Positions 16,586-24,553 of a stretch of DNA of 32,958 nt are shown here, in pieces. Origin of the DNA: Streptacidiphilus anmyonensis (GTDB lineage: Bacteria > Actinomycetota > Actinomycetes > Streptomycetales > Streptomycetaceae); NCBI RefSeq assembly GCF_000787855.1, contig NZ_BBPQ01000008.1, positions 1 through 32,958 on the forward strand. The letters run 5' to 3'. The position numbers and the translations under genes are program-made. Every line of letters begins with the position of its first letter. The stretch's first letter is position 1. Below the pieces are notes generated by a model. The model was not told the origin of the DNA. It ran no database searches and was given only the letters and a program-made list of their open reading frames with translations.

Positions 16586-17134
16586 ATGGCTGTAGAGATC
16601 GTCTACGAGACCCATTCGACGACCACCGACAACGAGGCGGGCATCGCCACCGGCTGGCTGCCCGGGCGGCTGTCCGCACGGGGCCGCCGTCAGGCCGCGG
16701 AGCTGGGAGAGCGCCGGCGTCGTGACGGGTTCGCCGCGGTCTACACGTCCGACCTGCACCGGGCCGTGGAGACGGCCCGCATCGCGTTCCGGGACAGCGG
16801 GCCGCCCGTCCATCAGGACATCCGGTTACGGGAGTGCGACTACGGCGACCTCAACGGGGCGCCCGTCTCCCTCATCGCGGCCCAACGCGCCGGGCGCATC
16901 GACGAACCGTTTCCCGGCGGCCAGAGCTACGGCCAGGTCCTGGCGGCCACCGACGCGTTCCTCTGCGACGTGGCCGCCCGCTGGGACGGCTGCCGGATCC
17001 TGCTGATCGCGCACTCGGCCAACCGCTGGGCCCTCGACTGCCTGCTCACGGGAGCTTCGCTGCCGGACCTGCTCGAGGACCCGCCCGCCTGGCGTCCGGG
17101 CTGGCGGTACACCCTCCCCGTGCCGCGGCCCTGA
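16586..17134 (+). CDS. Histidine phosphatase-family protein with a THS active-site motif
   Basis: Product of 182 residues with the histidine-phosphatase (phosphoglycerate mutase-like) fold. The classical R-H-G around the phosphorylated histidine is T-H-S here (YETHSTTTDNEAG, His10). Other expected parts are present: SDLHRAVETA with Arg59, acidic RECDYGDLNG with Glu83, and the second histidine in IAHSAN (His143). The altered first motif followed by TDNEAG suggests a distinct subfamily; substrate unknown. AAGGAG lies 6 nt before the ATG, directly after the EF-G2 terminator, so it probably has its own promoter. Leu81 is a TTA codon (16826-16828), the only in-frame TTA I found here, which would make translation depend on the bldA tRNA in a streptomycete. 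Confidence 0.87.
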   Translation: MAVEIVYETHSTTTDNEAGIATGWLPGRLSARGRRQAAELGERRRRDGFAAVYTSDLHRAVETARIAFRDSGPPVHQDIRLRECDYGDLNGAPVSLIAAQRAGRIDEPFPGGQSYGQVLAATDAFLCDVAARWDGCRILLIAHSANRWALDCLLTGASLPDLLEDPPAWRPGWRYTLPVPRP

Positions 17135-17156
17135 GGTACGAAGACGGTACGAAGAC
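17135..17156 (+). repeat. 11-bp direct repeat, two copies
   Basis: GGTACGAAGAC occurs twice in tandem in the 35-bp gap between the stops of the histidine-phosphatase and DCC-family genes. Probably a neutral slippage product; no hairpin is evident there. Confidence 0.7.
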
Positions 17157-17169
17157 CCAGGGACAGACC

Positions 17170-17577
17170 CTAGCGGGGGCCGAGCGCGCAGGCGGGGGTG
17201 CCGCCCGGGAGGAGGTGGCGGTTGGCGGCGATCAGGCGGTAGACCGCGGCCGTGAGGGTCCGCGCGCCCGGCAGCAGGGCGACCGCGCCCAGCAGGACCC
17301 ACGGCACCCGGCGGGTCCGCAGCAGCACCCTCGCGACCGCGTCGGCCCCGCCGTCGACCCGGCCCGTCGGGGTGACCCAGAGGACCTCGCGCTCCGCGCG
17401 GGACCGGGTCGCCGCGCCCGCGGTGAACGCCGCGACCGCGTCCATGTCGGCGAACTGGAACGGGATCGCGGCCCAGCCGTCCGTGCCCAGCAGGCGCTCA
17501 CCGAACCGCAGCGAGGAGGTGCAGAACGCGCAGTCCCCGTCGTAGATCAGGACCGGTGTGCCCGCGGTGATGTCCAT
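17170..17577 (-). CDS. DCC-family thiol-disulfide oxidoreductase-like protein (DUF393)
   Basis: Small protein of 135 residues with the defining N-terminal motif of the DCC family, IYDGDCAFC (Asp13, Asp15, Cys16, Cys19), after a short beta strand. The C-X2-C pair suggests a thioredoxin-like redox site, but no reaction is established for the family. A hydrophobic stretch (VPWVLLGAVALLPGARTLTAAVY) precedes the conserved YRLIAANRHLLPGG end. The ATG at 17577 places the motif at the usual distance from the N terminus, although its ribosome-binding site is poor. It converges with the histidine-phosphatase gene and is divergent from the large membrane-protein gene. Confidence 0.85.
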   Translation of the reverse strand: MDITAGTPVLIYDGDCAFCTSSLRFGERLLGTDGWAAIPFQFADMDAVAAFTAGAATRSRAEREVLWVTPTGRVDGGADAVARVLLRTRRVPWVLLGAVALLPGARTLTAAVYRLIAANRHLLPGGTPACALGPR

Positions 17578-17699
17578 GGCGGCATTCTCGCAGGTCCCTC
17601 CCGGAGTCGCCTGGGAGAACCCGCTGACATGGGGTGATCCACAGCGATACCCTGACAGCGCACGCCCGTTGACACGCGTTCAGGGGAGGAACCGCGACG

Positions 17700-19337
17700 A
17701 TGAGCGATGGACCCTTCGGGCCCCAGGTGCTCCGTACCGACCCGTCGCCGAGTTCCGGGGCCACGACCTCCCTGTCGTCCATGGCCTACCGGGACGGCGA
17801 CTTCAAGCAGTTGATCGATCTGCACCCGGAGACCAAGTCCAAGGCGGGACGGATCAGGCTGCTCGCCCCGAACCTGGGCGAGGCGTTCTGCGAGGCGCTG
17901 ATCGCCCGCACTCTGGGCGCGAAGCGCAAGCCGATCGTCCCGTCGTACGGGCTCCAGCCGCGCATCGTCGTCGAGCACTGCCTGGAGGCGGAGGACGTCC
18001 GCCACCAGCGGGACAAGCAGCTGACGCTGGTCGCGGTGGTCTTCGGGCTGCTCTTCCTGCCGGGCACGCTGCTGTGGCTGCTGGTGTTCGAGGTGGCCCG
18101 CCGTACGCCGGAGAAGAGCCGCGAGCTCTACCAGAACCTCGGCCTGATGGTGGTCGTGCTGATCGCGGGGTTCCTGGCCTGGCGGCCGGGCGGCGCCACC
18201 GGGTTCTGGGGGATCTACCTGCGGGTGATGACGATCGTGCCGCTGGTCGGCTGGTACCTGGCGCGGCGGATCTGCCTCAGCACGGCGCAGAAGCTGCGCG
18301 ACCGGTGGAACGGCCTGCTGGAGGGAACCGCTCTCGGGCCGACCGTGCCGGGCGCGGTGCCGAAGGGGCCGGACGACCACAAGGCGGAGCACCAGCGCCA
18401 GCGCCTCGCCGAGCTGCTGGCCGAGCAGGACACCAACATCGGCCACTACGCGGGCTCCAAGGGCATCCTCGGGATAGGCCCGCGCTGGGCGTCCTGGAGT
18501 CTGGCGGAGCAGCTGACGCCGGCGGAGGGGCACCAGGAGATCCGGCCGTTCCACAACTTCGACCTGGTCCGCAAGATCGAGGAGCATCTGCACCGGCTCG
18601 GGCGCAGTGCGGTCTCCGAGGGCGGCATCCCCGGCGTCCGGGTGGACCACTGGGTGCTGCTGCCGGTCGGCGAGGGCGCCGACGAGATCTCCCGGCCCTC
18701 GGGGCCGGACATGGACGGCCACCGGATGCGTCAGGTCTCGGTCGCGGACCTCGCGAACAAGCAGACCTTCGGCGAGGGCCCCCGGCACTACCTGGGCGCG
18801 CAGTTCGTGCTCTGGAACGGGCAGTTGATCGTCACCTTGATGGCGAACGTCTCCGTCCTGCACGACACCCTGCGCATCGAGGTGACCGGCCACGCCCTCG
18901 GGCCGGTGAACCCCCTGTTCGGCAAGAAGGCGTCGCCCCCGGAGAAGACCGTGGCCAAGCGCGGCAAGTTCTGGGAGGAGGTGACGGTCAAGCTTCCGAT
19001 CGTCAACAACGCCGAGGTGGTCCGCCTCGCCACCCGCGCGCCCTTCACCTGGCCGTGGAGCGCGACGCTGCTCAACTGGCTCGGCGGCTCCGTCAAGCTC
19101 CCCGAGCCGTTCGGCATCCGCTCCGCCTGGGCGGGCCGCCCGTGGACCCACCGCTTCATGGCCGACGACGCCATCCGCGTCGCCACCCCGTTCCTCCGTG
19201 CCTGCCACGCCGGCGCGATGGAGCTCCTCGCCGACCACGACATCAACCTGGAGCGCTTCCAGGCCCGCTCGCAGATGCTCAGCGGCGAGGTCCAGGGCAT
19301 CCGCCCGTTCAAGGCCGACGTCTACGACGCGGACTGA
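17700..19337 (+). CDS. Large actinobacterial membrane protein of unknown function
   Basis: Product of 545 residues, not recognised as a characterised family. About 107 soluble N-terminal residues are followed by three hydrophobic segments (about 108-131, 147-161 and 168-188) and then a long C-terminal region of some 350 residues. The third segment is followed by a charged stretch (KGPDDHKAEHQRQRLAELLAEQDTN). The C-terminal region contains EIRPFHNFDLVRKIEEHLHRLG and, near the end, FLRACHAGAMELLADHDINLERF. No enzyme motif stands out. GGGAGGA lies about 9 nt before the ATG. Two small membrane-protein genes follow on the same strand, so they may form a transcription unit. Domain architecture suggests a membrane-tethered sensor or scaffold, which is speculation. 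Confidence 0.8.
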   Translation: MSDGPFGPQVLRTDPSPSSGATTSLSSMAYRDGDFKQLIDLHPETKSKAGRIRLLAPNLGEAFCEALIARTLGAKRKPIVPSYGLQPRIVVEHCLEAEDVRHQRDKQLTLVAVVFGLLFLPGTLLWLLVFEVARRTPEKSRELYQNLGLMVVVLIAGFLAWRPGGATGFWGIYLRVMTIVPLVGWYLARRICLSTAQKLRDRWNGLLEGTALGPTVPGAVPKGPDDHKAEHQRQRLAELLAEQDTNIGHYAGSKGILGIGPRWASWSLAEQLTPAEGHQEIRPFHNFDLVRKIEEHLHRLGRSAVSEGGIPGVRVDHWVLLPVGEGADEISRPSGPDMDGHRMRQVSVADLANKQTFGEGPRHYLGAQFVLWNGQLIVTLMANVSVLHDTLRIEVTGHALGPVNPLFGKKASPPEKTVAKRGKFWEEVTVKLPIVNNAEVVRLATRAPFTWPWSATLLNWLGGSVKLPEPFGIRSAWAGRPWTHRFMADDAIRVATPFLRACHAGAMELLADHDINLERFQARSQMLSGEVQGIRPFKADVYDAD

Positions 19338-19367
19338 GCCGGCCGATCCGTGGAGGGGAAGGTGCAC

Positions 19368-19709
19368 ATGACCGGGCAGTCGGCCGTCGGCGCCGTGCTG
19401 GCGCTGCTCGCGCAGACGCTGCACCTGCTGCTGCCCGGGGACGGGCCGCTGCTGGCGGTGGCCGCCCTCGCCACACTCGCGCTGCTCGTGCGCTCGACCA
19501 CCCGCCGGGCCCTCCGCGGGCGTCTCCGACTGCTCATGGGCACGGGAGCCGCCCGACGCCCATGGCCGCGACGCGAGTACACGTGGCACACCGCCTTCCT
19601 ACCGCAGCGCGACCCCGACGCCCGCGGCCGACGCCGCCCCCGAGCCCCGTCCGCCCTGCTCCGGGCGGTCACCGACCGGGGCTGGACGGGGATTCTCCCC
19701 CGTTTCTGA
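19368..19709 (+). CDS. Small membrane protein, DUF6412-like
   Basis: Product of 113 residues with two closely spaced hydrophobic segments in the first 42 residues (AVGAVLALLAQTLHLLLPG and LLAVAALATLALLV) and a basic tail containing FLPQRDPDARGRRRPRAP. That tail and the position directly before a YidC-like gene match small streptomycete proteins I recall as DUF6412; the assignment is from memory. The ATG at 19368 has GGAGGGGAAGG just upstream, better than the in-frame GTG at 19350, which would absorb that site. Function unknown. The conserved pairing with the YidC-like gene suggests a link to membrane protein insertion. Confidence 0.72.
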   Translation: MTGQSAVGAVLALLAQTLHLLLPGDGPLLAVAALATLALLVRSTTRRALRGRLRLLMGTGAARRPWPRREYTWHTAFLPQRDPDARGRRRPRAPSALLRAVTDRGWTGILPRF

Positions 19710-19812
19710 CCCCGCGCGACCGCGCGCCGACATGCGCGCCGCCGTCTCCGTGCCGCCCTTCTGCGTCCGCACACCATTGCGTCACGCGACGCCGTCGAAG
19801 GGTCCTTTCGTC

Positions 19813-20492
19813 ATGCACGTCTTCCTTGCCCTGCCCGCGCTGTCCCCGTTCGCGCTCCTCGACCCGGTGGCGCGGGAGGCCGGGCGGCTCGTCGCCGCCC
19901 TGTCCCAGCTGGTCCCGGCCGCGCTCGCGGTGGTCCTGTTCACCGTGGGCATCCGACTGCTGCTCCACCCCTTCGCCCGGGCCGCCGCCCGGGGCGAGAG
20001 GACGCGCGCCCGCCTCGCGCCGCGCGTCGCCGCGCTGCGGAAGAAGCACGCGCGCGATCCCGAGCAGATGCAGCGTGAGCTCTCCGCGCTCTACCGGGAG
20101 GAGGGCGCGTCACCGCTCGCCGGATGCCTGCCCGTGCTGCTGCAGATCCCGGTCTTCTCGGTGATGTACCGGCTGTTCACGGGGGTCGCCGACCCGACCG
20201 GCCAGGCCCTGCTCGCGCACACGCTCCTGGGCGTGCCGCTCGGCGCCCACCTGGCCGTGGCCGGGGCGTCCCTGCCCACGGCGCTGGTCTTCGGCGCGAT
20301 CCTGCTCGGCCTGCTCGCCCTGGGGTATCTCAACTACCGCCGAGGACAGCGCCTTTCGCCGCAAGGACCGCGCCTGCGGCACTGCTGCCGTTCGGCACGG
20401 CCCTGTTCGCACTCCTGCTGCCGCTGGCCGGGGCGCTGTACCTGCTCACCACGACGGCGTGGACGTTCGGCGAGCGCACCCTGCTGATGTAG
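19813..20492 (+). pseudogene. YidC/Oxa1-like membrane insertase, apparent frameshift
   Basis: The first 177 codons encode a YidC/Oxa1-type insertase. The transmembrane Arg48 (FTVGIRLLLHP), a basic cytoplasmic loop, and the family block SPLAGCLPVLLQIPVF at 100-115 are all present. After about 20340 the starting frame becomes a Cys/Arg-rich sequence ending at 20487. One base back, the other frame encodes a normal final membrane segment (LLPFGTALFALLLPLAGALYLL, then TTTAWTFGER) ending at 20492. The natural gene therefore reads across both frames, and about one base has been lost between roughly 20325 and 20365. No slippery heptamer for programmed frameshifting is visible. Either the gene is broken or the sequence has an error. 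A housekeeping yidC near rnpA is expected elsewhere, so loss could be tolerated. Confidence 0.82.
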
Positions 20493-20504
20493 CCGACGGG
20501 GCTG

Positions 20505-21050
20505 CTACTCCGGCCAGGCGTCGGCGATCAGCTTGCGGGTGTCGCCGAGCATCTGCGGCAGCACCTTGACGTGGCCGACGACGGGCATGAAGTTGGTGTC
20601 GCCGCCCCACCTCGGCACGATGTGCTGGTGGAGGTGGGCGGCGATGCCGGCGCCGCCGGCCGAGCCCTGGTTGATGCCGATGTTGAAGCCGTGGGCGTTC
20701 GAGGCCTTGCGCAGGGCGGTCATGGCCTGCTTGGTGAGCTCGGCGATCTCGACCGTCTCGTCCGCCGTCAACTCCGTGTAGTCGGCGACGTGGCGGTACG
20801 GGACGGCCATCAAGTGGCCGCCGTTGTACGGGTACTTGTTGAGGACCGCGTAAGCGTGGACGCCGCGGCGGACGATCAGGCCGTCCTCGTCCGTCATGGC
20901 GGGGATCGCGCAGAACGGGCAGCCGTCGTCGGGCGCCGGACCGGTCGGCTTGGACTCGCCCTGGATGTAGGCCATCCGATGCGGGGTCCACAGGCGCCCG
21001 AATCCGTCGGGGACACCCGCTCCGTACTGCTGCTCCGGCTCCGTCGTCAT
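20505..21050 (-). CDS. HIT-family nucleotide hydrolase/phosphorylase (Rv2613c-like)
   Basis: Histidine-triad protein of 181 residues. The triad is AHLHQHIVPRW (His139, His141, His143), and a CPFC pair (Cys44, Cys47) lies near the N terminus. In mycobacteria the gene next to thrS (Rv2613c) encodes a HIT protein reported as a diadenosine tetraphosphate phosphorylase. The same neighbourhood here supports that role, which could recycle Ap4A made by aminoacyl-tRNA synthetases. The ATG at 21050 is chosen; an in-frame ATG at 21062 would begin only 2 nt after a strong hairpin. Neither has a clear ribosome-binding site. The stop lies 12 bp from the end of the converging YidC-like gene. Confidence 0.92.
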   Translation of the reverse strand: MTTEPEQQYGAGVPDGFGRLWTPHRMAYIQGESKPTGPAPDDGCPFCAIPAMTDEDGLIVRRGVHAYAVLNKYPYNGGHLMAVPYRHVADYTELTADETVEIAELTKQAMTALRKASNAHGFNIGINQGSAGGAGIAAHLHQHIVPRWGGDTNFMPVVGHVKVLPQMLGDTRKLIADAWPE

Positions 21051-21064
21051 GCTGATCAGCATAG

Positions 21065-21099
21065 ACGTGAGGGCGGTCCCGTCGGGACCGCCCTCACGT
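21065..21099. terminator. 16-bp perfect hairpin between thrS and the HIT gene
   Basis: Arms 21065-21080 and 21084-21099 are perfectly complementary around a GTC loop, starting 13 bp after the thrS stop. It should end most thrS transcripts and leave the HIT gene to read-through or its own start. It also sits within 15 bp of the chosen HIT start codon, so it may affect HIT translation. Confidence 0.8.
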
Positions 21100-21112
21100 T
21101 CGGATCAACTCG

Positions 21113-23089
21113 TCAGACCTGGACCCGGCGCTCGACCACGTCGACCAGCTTGGCCAGGGCGTCGGCACGCGCGATGCCGTTCTCCTGGGAGCCGTCGCGG
21201 TAGCGGAAGGAGACCGTGCCGGCCGCCATGTCCTCGTCGCCGACGATGATCATGAACGGGGTCTTCAGCTTCTGATGGTTGCGGATCTTCTTCTGCATCC
21301 GGTCGCCGGAGGCGTCCACGTCCACGCGCAGGCCCTTGGCCTTCGCCTCGCGGGCGAACTCCTGGAGGTACTCGACGTGGGCGTCGCCGATCGGGATGCC
21401 CACCGCCTGGACCGGGGCCAGCCACGGCGGCATCGCGCCGGCGTAGTGCTCCAGCAGGACGGCGAAGAAGCGCTCGATCGAGCCGAAGAGCGCGCGGTGG
21501 ATCATGACCGGGCGCTGGCGCGAGCCGTCGGGCGCGGTGTACTCGAGGTCGAAGCGCTCCGGCAGGTTGAAGTCGACCTGGATGGTCGACATCTGCCAGG
21601 TGCGGCCGATCGCGTCCTTGGCCTGGACGGAGATCTTCGGGCCGTAGAAGGCCGCGCCGCCCGGGTCCGGGACCAGCGGAAGGCCCTGCTTCTCGGCGGC
21701 CTTGCGCAGCGTCTCGGTCGCCTCCTCCCAGACCTCGTCCGACCCGATGTACTTCTCCGGGTCCTTGGTCGAGAGCTCCAGGTAGAAGTCGTTCAGGCCG
21801 TAGTCGCGCAGCAGGTCCAGCACGAAGGTCAGCAGCGAGTCGAGCTCGTCCGCCATCTGCTCCTTGGTGCAGTAGATGTGCGCGTCGTCCTGGGTGAAGC
21901 CGCGGGCGCGGGTCAGGCCGTGCACGACGCCGGACTTCTCGTACCGGTACACCGTCCCGAACTCGAACAGGCGCAGCGGCAGCTCACGGTAGGAGCGGCC
22001 ACGCGCGTCGAAGATCAGGTTGTGCATCGGGCAGTTCATGGGCTTGAGGTAGTAGTCCACGCCCTCGTCGAGCTGCATGGGCGGGTACATGCCGTCGGCG
22101 TACCAGTCCAGGTGGCCCGAGGTCTCGAACAGGGTGCCCTTGGTGGCGTGCGGGGTGTAGACGAACTCGTAGCCCGCCTGCTCGTGCCGCTTGCGCGAGT
22201 AGTCCTCCATGGCGCGGCGGATGATGCCGCCCTTGGGGTGGAAGACCGCGAGGCCGGAGCCGATCTGCTCGGGGATCGAGAAGAGGTCCAGCTCGGTGCC
22301 GAGCTTGCGGTGGTCGCGCTTCTCGGCCTCCTCCAGGAAGTCCAGGTACGCCTTCAGCTCGTCCTTGGACGGCCAGGCGGTGCCGTAGATGCGCTGGAGC
22401 ATCGGGTTCTTCTCGCTGCCGCGCCAGTACGCGGCGGCGTTGCGCATCAGCTTGAAGGCCGGGATCAGGCGGGTGCTGGGCAGGTGCGGACCGCGGCAGA
22501 GGTCCCTCCAGCACAGCTCGCCGGTCTTGGCGTCGAGGTTGTCGTAGATGGTCAGCTCGCCGGCGCCCACCTCGACGTTCGCGCCGTCCTCGGTGGAGGC
22601 GGAGCCCTTGAGGCCGATCAGCTCCAGCTTGTACGGCTCGCCGGCCAGTTCCTCGCGGGCGGCGTCCTCGGTCACCACGCGGCGCTGGAAGCGCTGGCCG
22701 CGCTTCTGGATCTCCTGCATCTTCTTCTCGATGACCTTGAGGTCCTCGGGAGTGAACGGCTTCTCCACGTCGAAGTCGTAGTAGAAGCCGTCCTTGATCG
22801 GCGGGCCGATGCCGAGCTTGGCCTCCGGGAAGACCTCCTGCACGGCCTGGGCCATCACGTGCGCGGTGGAGTGGCGCAGGATGTTGAGGCCGTCCTCGCT
22901 GGTGATCTCGACCGGCTCGACCTCGTCGCCGTCCTCAAGGACGTAGGTGAGGTCCTTGAGCTCGCCGCCGACCTTGGCGGCGATGACGGCGCGCTCGCCC
23001 TGGAAGAGCTCGGCGGCCGTCGTGCCCGTCGTCACCACGCGGTCTTCCCGATCGGGTTCGCGACTGATGGCCACACGGACGTCCGACAC
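21113..23089 (-). CDS. thrS: Threonine--tRNA ligase
   Basis: Class II aminoacyl-tRNA synthetase charging tRNA-Thr, 658 residues, full length. Domain order is a TGS domain (about 1-65), the editing domain with HSTAH at 73-77 and CRGPHLP near 198-204, the catalytic core and the anticodon-binding domain. The zinc ligands that select threonine are visible as Cys353 (MNCPMHN), His404 (DDAH) and His531 (IHRALFG). Their spacing nearly equals that of E. coli ThrRS. Motif 2 is [13 protein letters not shown] and motif 3 is [11 protein letters not shown]. The start is GTG with AGGAG 7 nt upstream. The 103-bp upstream gap shows no T-box leader. The HIT gene follows after a hairpin. Confidence 0.97.
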   Translation of the reverse strand: MSDVRVAISREPDREDRVVTTGTTAAELFQGERAVIAAKVGGELKDLTYVLEDGDEVEPVEITSEDGLNILRHSTAHVMAQAVQEVFPEAKLGIGPPIKDGFYYDFDVEKPFTPEDLKVIEKKMQEIQKRGQRFQRRVVTEDAAREELAGEPYKLELIGLKGSASTEDGANVEVGAGELTIYDNLDAKTGELCWRDLCRGPHLPSTRLIPAFKLMRNAAAYWRGSEKNPMLQRIYGTAWPSKDELKAYLDFLEEAEKRDHRKLGTELDLFSIPEQIGSGLAVFHPKGGIIRRAMEDYSRKRHEQAGYEFVYTPHATKGTLFETSGHLDWYADGMYPPMQLDEGVDYYLKPMNCPMHNLIFDARGRSYRELPLRLFEFGTVYRYEKSGVVHGLTRARGFTQDDAHIYCTKEQMADELDSLLTFVLDLLRDYGLNDFYLELSTKDPEKYIGSDEVWEEATETLRKAAEKQGLPLVPDPGGAAFYGPKISVQAKDAIGRTWQMSTIQVDFNLPERFDLEYTAPDGSRQRPVMIHRALFGSIERFFAVLLEHYAGAMPPWLAPVQAVGIPIGDAHVEYLQEFAREAKAKGLRVDVDASGDRMQKKIRNHQKLKTPFMIIVGDEDMAAGTVSFRYRDGSQENGIARADALAKLVDVVERRVQV

Positions 23090-23192
23090 CGGACTCTCCT
23101 GACTCTCGGTTCCTCATGGAAGCGCAGCGTTCGACACTGCGATCACGATGGTACCCGGGATGTCGCCCTCCTCAGGGGCGCGGGGAGCCGAC

Positions 23193-24473
23193 TCAGTCCG
23201 TCTCGTCCTCGGCGTCGCCGACGCCCGTGGCCAGCCCCGCCCGCAGCCGCAGCGTCTTCGCCAGCCGCTCGCGCTCCCCCTCGTCCAGCTCGACCGGGGT
23301 CACCTCGGACGCGGCGGCGACGCGGCGGAAGCCGCCCTTGCGTTCCAGGCGGCCGCGCAGGCGGATGGGGACGCCGTCGAGATGCGCGGCGACGGCGACG
23401 CGGTACTCGGCGTCGGAGAGCTTGACGCGGACCTCGTCCACGTCCGCGCCGCCGAGGACCCGCAGGCGGACCGTGCCCGCGCCGCCCGGCGCCGCACGCT
23501 TGAGGCGGACGACGGCCCCGGTGAGCTCGACCTCGACGGCCGGCTCGCTGCGTTCGAGCCGCGCCGCCGCGTCCGTGAGCGCCGGCAGGTCGCCGGGCGA
23601 GAACTCCACCGTCGGACGGCGGCTGCCGAAGCCGGGGGGCGGGCCGACCTGCGCGGACCAGTGCAGGCTCACCCGCGCGCCCTCGCTGCCGCGCACCAGC
23701 AGCACGACGGAGGAGATCAGCTCCCGGCTCAGCCCGAGTCGGACGCCGTTGTCGAACGCGTCCGTGCGCCCCGTGGCGCGCTGGAGGTCGACGGCCTCGC
23801 GCAGCGCCTCCAGGGCGAGCACGAGCGTGGTGGCGGCGGGCCGGTCGGTGGGCGCCGGGGTGTAGGCGGTGAGCAGCCCCGCGCCCGTGCCGGGCGCGAC
23901 GACCAGGACGCGGTCGAGGAAGCGGGCGGCGTAGCGGTCCAGCCGCGCGCCGAAGTAGGCGCAGCGCGCCCGTCCGGCCTTCGCCGCCGCCGCGAGCATC
24001 GCGGTCGCCGCCTCGCGCAGCTCCGTCTCGCTCCCCCACGACACCGCGCCGCCCACACCGGGCACCTCCCGGCGCCAGTGGATCTCGTCGCCGGGCACGA
24101 GCAGCGCGGCGAGGATGGCGCGCGCGGAGGGCACACCGGAACGGGCGAGCGTGCCGAGGCTCTCCTCCAGCAGGTCGACGCTGTCGTCGAAGCCCCGGTC
24201 GGCGGGGACGAGAAGGCTGGTGTCGGGTTCCTGGTCGTCCGGCGGCGCCCAGCGGCTGTACCGGCCGCCCGCGCCGCCGCGGCGGACCCAGCCGTGACGG
24301 GTCAGCAGGGTGGTGAGCACGTCCGGGTCGACGCGGCTCGCGTCGGGGACGGCCTGCTCGTCCGTGGTCGCGTCGGGGTCCGCGAGGGACGCGCGGGGTC
24401 CCCGCGCGCGCACGGCGGCGCGGGCCACGGGGGTCACCGCATCTGCCGTGGTGTCACGCCGCCTGGCTGTCAC
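23193..24473 (-). CDS. Conserved hypothetical protein
   Basis: Product of 426 residues, function not recognised. It is soluble, without a signal peptide or membrane segments. After a charged N-terminal region of about 55 residues come a helical part (VDPDVLTTLLTRHGWVRRGG) and a middle part (GDEIHWRREVPGVGGAVSW, GRARCAYFGARLDRYAARFLDRVLVVAPGTGAG). A likely beta-rich C-terminal part follows, with repeated V-x-L strands (AVEVELTGAVVRLKRA, TVRLRVLGGADVDEVRVKL). No catalytic motif is evident. The GTG at 24473 has GGAGG 8 nt upstream and is preferred; the same frame is open for another 1.5 kb upstream, but that is antisense to the exonuclease and DUF4365 region. It lies upstream of thrS on the same strand. 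Confidence 0.75.
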   Translation of the reverse strand: MTARRRDTTADAVTPVARAAVRARGPRASLADPDATTDEQAVPDASRVDPDVLTTLLTRHGWVRRGGAGGRYSRWAPPDDQEPDTSLLVPADRGFDDSVDLLEESLGTLARSGVPSARAILAALLVPGDEIHWRREVPGVGGAVSWGSETELREAATAMLAAAAKAGRARCAYFGARLDRYAARFLDRVLVVAPGTGAGLLTAYTPAPTDRPAATTLVLALEALREAVDLQRATGRTDAFDNGVRLGLSRELISSVVLLVRGSEGARVSLHWSAQVGPPPGFGSRRPTVEFSPGDLPALTDAAARLERSEPAVEVELTGAVVRLKRAAPGGAGTVRLRVLGGADVDEVRVKLSDAEYRVAVAAHLDGVPIRLRGRLERKGGFRRVAAASEVTPVELDEGERERLAKTLRLRAGLATGVGDAEDETD

Positions 24474-24553
24474 GCCCTCGCCTCCCGCGCCGGTGGGGTG
24501 CTGTACCGCTCGATGGCCGCCGCTTCGCGGCGAGGTGCCCTCGAACGGGTCGA

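Noticed and set aside
14295..16679. A 794-codon open frame on the minus strand
   Set aside because: It is the antisense shadow of EF-G2, which has clear GTPase motifs and a ribosome-binding site; the minus frame has neither.
17669..17674. TTGACA as a -35 box for the large membrane-protein gene
   Set aside because: A matching -10 would fall on the ribosome-binding site or start codon, and no TANNNT sequence lies at the right distance.
20325..20365. Programmed -1 ribosomal frameshift in the YidC-like gene
   Set aside because: No X-XXY-YYZ slippery heptamer or downstream pseudoknot is visible, so a mutation or sequence error is more likely.
23090..23192. T-box or other amino-acid-responsive leader before thrS
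   Set aside because: The gap is only 103 bp, with no T-box consensus and no stable specifier stem; the nearest stem is about 5 bp.
21275..23425. A 716-codon open frame on the plus strand
   Set aside because: Antisense to thrS, with Val/Leu/Arg-rich shadow composition and no motifs.
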